From the NCBI GenBank assembly GCA_964423645.1, contig CAYRFE010000018.1:1-64000 (forward strand): a stretch of DNA of 64,000 nt, written 5' to 3'. The position numbers were made by a program, and so were the translations under genes. Below, one piece after another: positions 9,134-17,287 of the stretch (position 1 is its first letter; every line of letters begins with the position of its first letter). This DNA comes from CAYRFE01 sp964423645 [NCBI: uncultured bacterium]. Its GTDB lineage: Bacteria > Macinerneyibacteriota > Macinerneyibacteria > Macinerneyibacteriales. Under the pieces are notes generated by a model. That model did no database searches, was not told the DNA's origin, and saw only the letters and a program-made list of their open reading frames with translations.

Positions 9134-10176
9134 GAATCCTCCAATGCCATTAAAAAGGCGGAATTTTCTTCTTTTGAACCTATTGTGACACGAAAATATC
9201 CGGATAAACCCGGCATAGATCCGAAATTTCGCACAAAGATACCGTGTGTTGCCAATTTCTCGGAGAGTGTGATATCATGATGATGAATAAACAAAAAATT
9301 GGTCAATGACGGTACTACACGTATTGAAGAAATGCTCGACAATTTTGTACTGACTCGAAATCGTTCCGATTCGATACACGCTTTTTGCTGTGCAAATTCC
9401 GACTTCTCTGTCAACAAAACACTACCGACTTTTAACGAGAACAATGACACATTGTACGGCACAAACTGGCAACGTTCTATTAAAATACGATGCTCCGGTC
9501 GAGCGACACAATATCCGAGACGTATACCGGGAACGCTGAAATATTTCGAAAATGTGCGTATAACGGTGATATTCGTATACTTTTCAATATACGGAATGAA
9601 TGAGTCATTCGCATACTCACCATATGCTTCATCAATGACAAACATGACATCGGGATTATTGTCGATAGCAGACAGGAGTAATTCTTTATCAAAAAGATTG
9701 CCTGTCGGATTATTGGGGTACGTGATGAACGCAAGAGAAACAGCACTAAGTTTATGCAAAAAATCATCTTTTTGAATAGAAAAGTTCTCGGGTGATAACT
9801 CGGATGAAATGACTTCAACGCCATTCACTGTAGAAAATATTGAGTATGCAGGATATGACGGAGATAACACGAGAACCTTACCTCGTCCTATTGCCCACAT
9901 TTCAATGAGTGTGTGAATAAAACTATCCGCGCCGGCTCCGATCGCGATCATGTCTTCAGACACATCAAGATAGGCCGAGATTTCATGCTTTAACTGAGTG
10001 ACATCAGCCATGGTCACATAACGATTATACGGTAATGATCCTCCCAATTCCGATAATTGTCGCTGAATCTTGTCCGGTAAAGGATACGGGGATTCATTTT
10101 GATCAAGTTTTGCATGACATACGCCTGAATATACGCCAAACTCTTTCATTTTTTCAATATCACTACGTACGCGCAT
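9118..10176 (-). CDS. HisC-like PLP-dependent aminotransferase (class I/II)
   Basis: 352 aa, the length of histidinol-phosphate aminotransferases. It has the N-terminal LDQNESPYPLP, YPNNPTG (153-159), the PLP-binding DEAYGEY (182-188), the Schiff-base lysine K211 in RTFSKYFS and the downstream GIRLGY. It stands first in an operon with FapA, YchF-like, HDOD and GAF genes, not with histidine genes. The substrate could therefore be histidinol phosphate or another amino acid (the family also includes CobD and aromatic enzymes). GAGGGG lies about 9 nt before the ATG. Confidence 0.85.
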   Translation of the reverse strand: MRVRSDIEKMKEFGVYSGVCHAKLDQNESPYPLPDKIQRQLSELGGSLPYNRYVTMADVTQLKHEISAYLDVSEDMIAIGAGADSFIHTLIEMWAIGRGKVLVLSPSYPAYSIFSTVNGVEVISSELSPENFSIQKDDFLHKLSAVSLAFITYPNNPTGNLFDKELLLSAIDNNPDVMFVIDEAYGEYANDSFIPYIEKYTNITVIRTFSKYFSVPGIRLGYCVARPEHRILIERCQFVPYNVSLFSLKVGSVLLTEKSEFAQQKACIESERFRVSTKLSSISSIRVVPSLTNFLFIHHHDITLSEKLATHGIFVRNFGSMPGLSGYFRVTIGSKEENSAFLMALEDSCRYD

Positions 10177-10234
10177 GCATCATTTCCCCTCTAATATAAC
10201 ACTATGTATAACACTGCTATCGTCATTATACCAT

Positions 10235-10263
10235 TTTATTGAAAAAAATGCAATATCTCAAAA
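10235..10263 (-). promoter_or_regulatory. Promoter of the aminotransferase-FapA-YchF-HDOD-GAF operon
   Basis: On the minus strand: -35 TTGCAT (10258-10263), a 17-bp spacer and a perfect -10 TATAAT (10235-10240). The predicted 5' UTR is about 50 nt and ends in a GAGGGG ribosome site. Confidence 0.65.
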
Positions 10264-10649
10264 TTGTTTTTTTATTATAAAAATTTCTTCGTCTTACTCT
10301 ATTGCTGATCGTATTTGCAATAATTTCTCAGGTGTTCTTTATCAATAGATTGGTTAATCTACTGTTTTTTTGAAAGACTGTTCACGCATGTGGAGAAACA
10401 TATAGCATCTCCCATCTGTTGTAAATATCTGCTATGTCACGCCCCTGATGTTACAATAACGAGAATGAAAATAGCGGGAATATCGTGAACATCTCCTGTC
10501 AGTATCGCATAACGATTACGAAAATTGGTGTCTGGAAACCGATAATGACATGATTGCTCATGTCATTATCGACTATTTCACAGGGAAACAATGAATTATG
10601 TTTTATCCCACGGTCGATTACAATCAATATCCGGCAATACGGCGGCTTA
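10264..10649. other. Intergenic region upstream of the aminotransferase operon
   Basis: About 390 bp, AT-rich near 10264-10380. The only marked structure is a perfect 14-bp stem with TTGC loop at 10540-10571. I see no gene. Confidence 0.6.
10540..10571. other. Perfect 14-bp stem-loop
   Basis: CGATAATGACATGA (10540-10553), loop TTGC, then the exact reverse complement (10558-10571). It lies about 80 bp beyond the stop of the two-repeat secreted protein gene on the minus strand. It lacks a U-tract on either strand, so it is not a classical intrinsic terminator. It could stabilise the mRNA 3' end or bind a protein. Confidence 0.6.
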
Positions 10650-11321
10650 TTATTGAACGATGAACGTTACGTATCCGATTTCATTCCCGTCATTATCGGT
10701 ATCATGCATACGAAAGTCATACGATCCCGGAGAATCAGGCACGGTAAATGTCAGCACACCTGTTGTTTTTTTGTTCAAATATTGATACTCGATATCGTGT
10801 TTATCATTTTCTGCTTCACTGCCGTGAGGAATTTTTGAAGGAATGATCCCAATCCATGCATCGGAAGGAAGATTATCGGGTGCGGAGAATGTAACTATAA
10901 CTTTTTCACCGGGTTTATAAATCTTTTTAGGAATACTGATACGGTCGATTTCTGATGAAAAAGAACTCACCGTAAACGTGACCGATGCCACCTCTTTACC
11001 GTTATTATCAGTATCATGCATGCGAATATCATATTTCCCTGCATTCGATGGCGCCGTAAAAGTTAATGTACCACGTGTTTTCTTTTCAAGATAGAGGTAT
11101 GCAATATCATGTTGGTCATTTTTATTCTCACTGCCGTGCGCTACATTTGACGGTATAATTCCCACCCATGCATCAGAAGAATAGGAAGACGGTGCAGTAA
11201 ATTGGACCGTAATGGTGGCCCCGGGTGTATATCGTGTCGCATCGAGAGACAGCGAAGGGTTTTGTGCAAATACATTCAACGAAACTGCACACAAAAAAAA
11301 AATAAAAACATACCGTTTCAT
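10650..11321 (-). CDS. Secreted protein with two tandem beta-sandwich repeats
   Basis: 223 aa. The start is placed at the ATG with AAGGAGGT (11325-11333) just upstream; an in-frame ATG 7 codons earlier lies before this site and is rejected. A signal peptide (1-19, ending VFAQ) is followed by two homologous halves of about 100 aa. Both carry SDAWVGIIPS or SDAWIGIIPS, then HGSE, KHDI or QHDI, a Y-L-KKT-G-LTFT stretch and the signature YD(I/F)RMHDTDN. The pattern recalls Ig-like or SKICH-like folds, in which a DWIG-type motif is typical; that is a suggestion only. The acidic DTDN(N/D)G loops could bind calcium. It seems to stand alone; the function is unknown. Confidence 0.8.
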   Translation of the reverse strand: MKRYVFIFFLCAVSLNVFAQNPSLSLDATRYTPGATITVQFTAPSSYSSDAWVGIIPSNVAHGSENKNDQHDIAYLYLEKKTRGTLTFTAPSNAGKYDIRMHDTDNNGKEVASVTFTVSSFSSEIDRISIPKKIYKPGEKVIVTFSAPDNLPSDAWIGIIPSKIPHGSEAENDKHDIEYQYLNKKTTGVLTFTVPDSPGSYDFRMHDTDNDGNEIGYVTFIVQ

Positions 11322-11426
11322 AGTAACCTCCTTGAAATACATGGTTACGACCGCAAATCATTAGTGATCATAGCACAATATCCTCATTTTTCAATACATA
11401 TTGCCGCACAAAATCATCACAAGATT

Positions 11427-12749
11427 TTATTCGCGCGCTTCGCGTTTGAGCGTTTGCATATCATCATAGGTCAACCCTTCCCACCTGCACGCAACAATTG
11501 AATTGTTATGGTACAACGGTTCTTCCTGAAGCGCATATGGTGAACTCATACATGCCTGCATAAACATTTTCGAATGAGGTACGGGCGAGTATTCATTCAC
11601 GATCGGTTGTAAACCCAGTGATCGAATAAAATGAATGCTCTCACGGACTTCATCACGATGTTGCCCGGGCATTCCTGCGATCAGATATATTCGTATTGAA
11701 TCACGATGAAACCCCTCTTTTGCCAATCGTTGTGCAAGTTGTTGCATGTTGTTTCGATCGGTTTTATCTTCCGATTGTAATGCTTCGCGTCGAACTGTCT
11801 CAAATCCGAAACGTAAAGTTGAAAATCGCGCTTCCGAGGCGAGTTCAGCCATTTCCGAATCGAATAAATTTACATGCATTGCATTTGGAGTATGAAAAAA
11901 GGCATTCCGTCCATCATGCAGCAACCGTCGTAAAAATGGTTTTATACCTGTATCTGCATCAACCAAAACAGCGTCATCATACAATGCAAAATGCCGAATA
12001 CCCGAATCATACCAGACACAAAATTCTTTATAGACTTTTTCCCACGATAATACCCGATATTTTCCCGACAGAAACGGACCGGCGCAATACGGGCAATGAT
12101 ATGGGCAACTTTGTGAAAATCGCAAGGGTATATACTTCATATCAGGATAAATATTCCAGTCAAGGTCATATGCAGTATCCATGGTTGCAGGCGAAATTGA
12201 ATATACCGTGTATTTTTCTATTAATTGCGTGATAATGCCATAATCATTACCCGGGAGTACATGGTCTGCACCGCATGTTTGTTGTGCATGCGCGGTGCAT
12301 AGCGTCGCGTATATACCTCCGACCACGATCGGAACATTCGGGTGGACTTCACGAATAAGTCGAATCGTTGCGTGCAATCCCGAATACCAATATGTCATGA
12401 TAGAGGTAATAAAAAACAGTGTCGGACACTCAATTGATTGCAACATTGCTCGAGCTGTTTCTTCGGGCAGACCGTAGCGATAATAGTGCCGCGGAATACC
12501 GGCGACCTGATAGGGAGACGGTTTTTCGATTTCTGTCTTGATAAATTCCGACCTGCCGTCAGGACGAGCACGAAGTGCTGAGACCAATGAAAACGGAATA
12601 TCAGGGTAACGAGTATACAAAAAATCTATATATGTTACCGGTAAAGATTGTTTTTGTAAAAAAGAATATATTTCAAGTAATCCTACGGGTTTTGCCCAAA
12701 GGTCATACGCGGTGAAATCATCCAACCATGGATTTATACAGACTATCAT
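11427..12749 (-). CDS. B12-binding-type radical SAM protein
   Basis: 440 aa from the ATG at 12749. A TTG 12 codons upstream is in frame but lies over the promoter. The N-terminal Rossmann-like region has IVVGGIYATL near 141-150, typical of the cobalamin-binding domain of class B radical SAM enzymes, although a full DxHxxG motif is not evident. The radical SAM cluster cysteines are C215, C219 and C222 (SCPYHCPYC). Later segments LRFGFET and YLIAGMPGQ match the family. Substrate unknown: such proteins methylate or rearrange lipids, cofactors or RNA. Monocistronic. Confidence 0.82.
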   Translation of the reverse strand: MIVCINPWLDDFTAYDLWAKPVGLLEIYSFLQKQSLPVTYIDFLYTRYPDIPFSLVSALRARPDGRSEFIKTEIEKPSPYQVAGIPRHYYRYGLPEETARAMLQSIECPTLFFITSIMTYWYSGLHATIRLIREVHPNVPIVVGGIYATLCTAHAQQTCGADHVLPGNDYGIITQLIEKYTVYSISPATMDTAYDLDWNIYPDMKYIPLRFSQSCPYHCPYCAGPFLSGKYRVLSWEKVYKEFCVWYDSGIRHFALYDDAVLVDADTGIKPFLRRLLHDGRNAFFHTPNAMHVNLFDSEMAELASEARFSTLRFGFETVRREALQSEDKTDRNNMQQLAQRLAKEGFHRDSIRIYLIAGMPGQHRDEVRESIHFIRSLGLQPIVNEYSPVPHSKMFMQACMSSPYALQEEPLYHNNSIVACRWEGLTYDDMQTLKREARE

Positions 12750-12757
12750 TGCAATTG

Positions 12758-12785
12758 AGTATAGCAAAATAGTTGGTGAAGGCAA
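12758..12785 (-). promoter_or_regulatory. Promoter of the B12-type radical SAM gene, likely leaderless
   Basis: On the minus strand: -35 TTGCCT (12780-12785), a 16-bp spacer and -10 TATACT (12758-12763). Only 8 nt separate the -10 box from the ATG at 12749 and no ribosome site is visible, so the transcript would begin at or next to the start codon. Confidence 0.5.
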
Positions 12786-12880
12786 GCAATCATTACTGAT
12801 TTCATCTTCATGAAAACAATTTCACTGCGATCACTGACATCGGAACACCGTAATAAAATCACGCGGGGAAATAATTTTTT

Positions 12881-15187
12881 CTAAAAGGTCATCGACAACA
12901 TTGCACCAATTCGTTTGTATGACTGGTCATAGTGAGTCATTTCGTCGAACGCAGTCACATCTTCGTCATAAAATGCATTCAGGTATGCATCCGGAATCCC
13001 AAAGGTCGTCGAGAATTTTATCCCGCGGTTATATCGAAAATAATCAAGTGCGGTTCCATTGTTCGAGTTTTGCGCGCGATACACATCAAGTACATAAAAT
13101 ATACAAAAATGACTGGAAGAATTGACGATATAATACGCATACAAACCGCCGTTATGTCGAAATACATCAGAATCTCGCACATCTGCATCCGCGATAAAAC
13201 GTTGAAACGGCATTGTGCGATTCTCATAAAGCGTGTCCGCATCAAGTGTATACTCTATTGTTCCCAAAAAACGAAATGCCCATAAATCGGAAAGTGTATA
13301 CGAATAATGATAGTCTGCGGAAATTACTACCGTCGTGTCGTTCGCTACTTCATCAAATATTTTTTGTACAGGATCAAATAGGATCGCATTATCGGTCTGA
13401 GTATAGGTGACGGACACATCGATCGGTCTTGTGTAAAATGCCCCGCGAATCAGTCGTGTCACCGTATCGCGAGATCGCGTGGTGAGAATCAATGTCGGAT
13501 CGGTATCATGTGTATACTGCCCTTCAAGGTGAAGGTTTTTAAACCGTTCGATAAGACCTATTGTAATCGTCGTGCGTTCATCATCAATGCCTTCGCCGTA
13601 ATGGTATATGCCATTCCCTTCCGTTCCGAAATAAGGTGAATACATGGTATCATATGGTGCGGAAGCAGGATTTTGACGATATGTACTCTCAAGATTGCGT
13701 GAATAACGAACAGTTACTTCATGGGTGAACCCCGCTCTCAATTTCATTTTCATATCATATGTCTCAGAACCCGGCATCGAATCGTTTTCATAATCCCAAC
13801 GAAAATCGGCATCGGAATCTTGTTGAATTTTCCATGCATCACGTAACGTCAAAACATTGGGAAGATAATCAGCTCCGAAATATGTATACCCTGTTGATAC
13901 ATACAACGGTGCATCAAATGTTGCATATGACGCCCGCACTACATAGAGGGAATCTACCTCGCGAACATTGAATTTATTATCATCAGGAGTGAATTTAGAT
14001 GTCGCAAATTGCCCGGCCAATCTTACTGATTTATGAATACCTTCAATACGCATACTCCAAATATTGGAATCCATCGGGCCGACAAGCCCTTGAATATTTT
14101 CAACCGAATGAGTGTCGTTATGCAAATCAACATACGAACAGGCAGCCGAGAGTGAGCCGTGTGTATACTCCCATTTTTTATACAGCTGAAATGCATTCAG
14201 ATACATTGTTTGGCGCGAAGATCGAGACTGAGAATCTGCATTGATTACTATCTTTTGCGTTTCAGGATTGAGCACGGATTTCGGTATTATCACTTCAGCG
14301 TGATTAATTGTACATAATTCGGTAATATCCTCGATCTGCAGAATACCACCAACTATAGTGTAACGATACACCCGTACGGGTGGAATGACGATCTCAAACA
14401 CATTATACGGTTTGTCAAAGTGATGAATCACATCCTCGTTATCCCAATTTTGAGCGTATAACACTATTTCTTCCGCTGATGGATGTGCAAAATCAAGCGG
14501 AAAATCAGGTCGTGCCGCAACAAAATAAAAATCAGCCCCCATCACTTTCGTACTCATTTCAAACCCGGGTAGCGGAGTTTGTCGTTTGTTAAGTGTAAAA
14601 TCATCAAAATAAGGATTTACTTCTCCGATTTTAAAATGCCATGTATCCGAATAGTCATACGAAATATGTCGAAAATATAAAGAACTGTTTTCCGGAGCAA
14701 AATTTTCTCCTGATGTAATATATGCAGATGCGCGTAAAATACCTCGCTCCGTGGTACGCACTACATCAATATCCATTCGTCCCCGAACAACTCCCTCACG
14801 AAGAATAAAATCATCCGAGCGTAACATTTCATTATTGAAGGTTCGATTGTAATTATTCCCTTCTAACAACGGGTTCATTCGTGCCTCAGGAAACACACCT
14901 CTTCCAAAGAACACATCGACATCATATAACCAAACAAAACCCTTAAAAGTCGCCCCTTGATAATCTGTAGAGGTGTAGAATAAATCATAAAACGGCTTTT
15001 CCCACTCAAAAAGATCATCTTTTTGTCTCTTTATTTCATTCAAAATTGATTCATAAGGCATATCACGCACACTATCATGAAAATACGGAAATCTACTCTC
15101 CATAATAAGATAATCTTTCTCCGACGCATTGATATATTGACTCGCACATACGAAAATTAATGCAATAAGTGACAAACGAATATGCAT
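12881..15187 (-). CDS. Probable outer-membrane beta-barrel protein
   Basis: 768 aa. The signal peptide is at 1-21 (ending YINA-S). The rest is rich in alternating aromatic/polar strands (for example VRASYATFDAPLYVSTGYTYFG, HEVTVRYSRNLE). It ends in Phe (GAMLSMTF), the usual C-terminal signal for the BAM machinery. A stretch near 130-220 describes an extended beta domain. I do not recognise a family. It lies 8 bp after the DUF4837-like lipoprotein gene and is the last gene of the long ribosomal-protein operon. A role as a lipoprotein-partnered outer-membrane protein is inference. Confidence 0.75.
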   Translation of the reverse strand: MHIRLSLIALIFVCASQYINASEKDYLIMESRFPYFHDSVRDMPYESILNEIKRQKDDLFEWEKPFYDLFYTSTDYQGATFKGFVWLYDVDVFFGRGVFPEARMNPLLEGNNYNRTFNNEMLRSDDFILREGVVRGRMDIDVVRTTERGILRASAYITSGENFAPENSSLYFRHISYDYSDTWHFKIGEVNPYFDDFTLNKRQTPLPGFEMSTKVMGADFYFVAARPDFPLDFAHPSAEEIVLYAQNWDNEDVIHHFDKPYNVFEIVIPPVRVYRYTIVGGILQIEDITELCTINHAEVIIPKSVLNPETQKIVINADSQSRSSRQTMYLNAFQLYKKWEYTHGSLSAACSYVDLHNDTHSVENIQGLVGPMDSNIWSMRIEGIHKSVRLAGQFATSKFTPDDNKFNVREVDSLYVVRASYATFDAPLYVSTGYTYFGADYLPNVLTLRDAWKIQQDSDADFRWDYENDSMPGSETYDMKMKLRAGFTHEVTVRYSRNLESTYRQNPASAPYDTMYSPYFGTEGNGIYHYGEGIDDERTTITIGLIERFKNLHLEGQYTHDTDPTLILTTRSRDTVTRLIRGAFYTRPIDVSVTYTQTDNAILFDPVQKIFDEVANDTTVVISADYHYSYTLSDLWAFRFLGTIEYTLDADTLYENRTMPFQRFIADADVRDSDVFRHNGGLYAYYIVNSSSHFCIFYVLDVYRAQNSNNGTALDYFRYNRGIKFSTTFGIPDAYLNAFYDEDVTAFDEMTHYDQSYKRIGAMLSMTF

Positions 15188-15195
15188 AGTTACCT

Positions 15196-16230
15196 CTATT
15201 TTTTTGCGGGGAAAATCATCGATAAACTCTCTTTCAGCATAAGGTCGAGTTTATTCATATATGCCCATTTTCTGCCTTTCGGATAAAATAAAAAGGCATC
15301 GAGAAGATATATCTGATCTTTATCACGCCATGCATACGTAATGAAAGTGCCTCCGTATGTCGTATTTTCCCATAAACCGTATAATTTAAAGATGGTCTCG
15401 CCTTGCACACTCAAACGATCAAAACCGCATTGATATTCGACTTTATCATCATTTTTTTTCCAATCGAAAATATCAGTTGAAACAACATCACCGTCATAGT
15501 ATTTTTTTCCGATCACATTTCGCGCGGCGATGAGGGAGGTAATGGTAATATCGCCGCTAAACGGCTGTCTGGATATTGAATAATGTCTATCCGGAGAACG
15601 AGTCACCAATCCGTAAAAATTGTCATCTTCTTTGTATTTTTCAAACTGTCGAGGAATGAATATCGGGAACCCGAATTTCTTTAATACGGCGGCTGTTGTT
15701 GTTTTTCCTGTTTTCTCTTCTTCCATTTGCTCGGCAAGGCGATTGCCGACATATTTATCAAGAATTTCATGCGTCGAATGAATCGATGATTTCAATGATG
15801 ACGGTGTGACCGCATCACCCCTGAAAAGCAGGAATATAACATTTTGATTCTTAAACCATACGTGCTCTTTATGAATGATCGATGCTTTTGTGACGCTAAA
15901 CACTTGCTCTTTTCCAAGAAGATCGGTAATAAATGTCGTTACGGGATCATCCGTAGTGATATTATCAATGAAAATAATATTTTTATAACGATAATACCGA
16001 TTAAATTCCTCAATATCACGGTCAAGAATAGTGTAAACATCCTCAGTATGGGTAAAAAAAACCGGTTTTCCTAAATTATCAGATAAAATAGTTGCGTGTT
16101 TCATTTGAAAATCCTTATCGGCAAAAAGAACCACATCGTATTCTTTTCCGAATGTCGTAAATTTGGTTTCTTTTTTTGAACATCCGGCAATTACACACAA
16201 CAAAACGCATACTGCAACGATTAACTTCAT
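15196..16230 (-). CDS. DUF4837-like lipoprotein
   Basis: 344 aa. The lipobox VIAGC has the modified cysteine at C17. The domain resembles DUF4837 proteins of the Bacteroidota/FCB group: an N-terminal DVVLFADKD strand, a central segment with NQNVIFLLF, and a C-terminal part with LYGLWEN, GGTFITYAW and an aromatic FLFYPKGRKWAYMN segment before the last helix. Function unknown. It begins 15 bp after rnhB, so it is read through from the ribosomal operon, and is followed 8 bp later by the outer-membrane protein. Confidence 0.72.
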   Translation of the reverse strand: MKLIVAVCVLLCVIAGCSKKETKFTTFGKEYDVVLFADKDFQMKHATILSDNLGKPVFFTHTEDVYTILDRDIEEFNRYYRYKNIIFIDNITTDDPVTTFITDLLGKEQVFSVTKASIIHKEHVWFKNQNVIFLLFRGDAVTPSSLKSSIHSTHEILDKYVGNRLAEQMEEEKTGKTTTAAVLKKFGFPIFIPRQFEKYKEDDNFYGLVTRSPDRHYSISRQPFSGDITITSLIAARNVIGKKYYDGDVVSTDIFDWKKNDDKVEYQCGFDRLSVQGETIFKLYGLWENTTYGGTFITYAWRDKDQIYLLDAFLFYPKGRKWAYMNKLDLMLKESLSMIFPAKK

Positions 16231-16245
16231 ACTGCACCGCCTTTT

Positions 16246-16947
16246 TTAATCACGAGTAAATAACTCCTGATCCATACGATTACATGCATTTTTTACCGGA
16301 GCATATGACATACGATGCACCGGTGTCGGCCCGTATTTTCGCAACTTTTCAATATGTTCTACTGTCGGGTATCCTTTATGTCGTTCAAACCCGAAATCCG
16401 GGTATTCATTCGCAAGGCGATTCATGATACGATCCCGTTCGACTTTTGCGATTATTGACGCTGCCGCGACCGCATATGATTTCGTATCAGCTTTTATAAG
16501 TGGTCGTATTCGTGTATCTGCAATACCAAGCGGCATTGCATCAGTGATACACACACAATTATCAAAAATCTCTTGCGGTAAGCCCGACACCAAAGATTCC
16601 ATTGCTCGCTGTGTTGCACGATAGATATTGACCGAGTCGATATCCGCAGGTGAAACAAATGCACACCGCAAATAAAACGGATTGTGCGTTAAAACAGCAT
16701 GCGTTTTTTCACGACGTGCATGTGACATCTTTTTGGAATCATTCACATCCATCGCCGGAATATCACACTCGGTATCAAAAACATATAATGCCACCGCCAA
16801 TGGTCCGGCAAGAGGTCCGCGTCCGGCTTCATCAAGTCCGACACAATATCGAGCCGAGAGCGATAATGCAGACCATCGATCAAATGCAACGAGTGCATGT
16901 ACACCGTGAAGCCCCGCCAAAGCGGGGCTTTCATTGTTACATATCAC
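16246..16947 (-). CDS. rnhB: Ribonuclease HII
   Basis: 233 aa. The family signature GLDEAGRGPLAGP includes the catalytic D39/E40. NDSKK (69-73), CITDAM with D136 and KADTKSYAVAAASIIAKVERD follow. It removes ribonucleotides and RNA primers from DNA. The start overlaps rplS by 11 bp, the usual trmD-rplS-rnhB arrangement. The first about 33 residues precede the conserved core, so a later start is possible, but no later Met or ribosome site is convincing. Confidence 0.95.
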   Translation of the reverse strand: MICNNESPALAGLHGVHALVAFDRWSALSLSARYCVGLDEAGRGPLAGPLAVALYVFDTECDIPAMDVNDSKKMSHARREKTHAVLTHNPFYLRCAFVSPADIDSVNIYRATQRAMESLVSGLPQEIFDNCVCITDAMPLGIADTRIRPLIKADTKSYAVAAASIIAKVERDRIMNRLANEYPDFGFERHKGYPTVEHIEKLRKYGPTPVHRMSYAPVKNACNRMDQELFTRD

Positions 16948-17287
16948 GGATTTCTTTTAATCGAGCTGATTTACCGAAACGTTCACGCATATAATACAGT
17001 TTTGCACGACGAACGCGTGAGCTGCGTTTCACTTCAATACTGGCCACAAAAGGAGAATTCATAAGAAATGTTCTCTCAACACCGATACGTCCGATTACGT
17101 GACGTACAGTAAAGTTTGAACGAATTCCGCTCCCTTTTTTCTTGATTACCAGACCTTCAAATGCCTGAACACGTTCTTTGTTACCTTCTTTGATCTTCAT
17201 GTTCACACGAACAGTATCGCCGACCTTGACTAAAGGTAAGTCGTTGCGTAAGTTCTCGTTCTCGATTTGACGAATGATCGGATTCAT
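16937..17287 (-). CDS. rplS: 50S ribosomal protein L19
   Basis: 116 aa. Recognised by the N-terminal NPIIRQIENENLR, the VGDTVRVNMKI strand and the C-terminal RRAKLYYMRERFGKSARLKEI. The start is the ATG with GGGAGG (17293-17298) 5 nt upstream. An in-frame GTG two codons earlier lies inside that ribosome site. Sits between trmD and rnhB. Confidence 0.97.
   Translation of the reverse strand: MNPIIRQIENENLRNDLPLVKVGDTVRVNMKIKEGNKERVQAFEGLVIKKKGSGIRSNFTVRHVIGRIGVERTFLMNSPFVASIEVKRSSRVRRAKLYYMRERFGKSARLKEIRDM

Noticed and set aside
10345-10372. TAGATT/AATCTA stem with T-run as a terminator on the plus strand
   Set aside because: The stem is only 6 A/T-rich pairs and there is no plus-strand gene to terminate.
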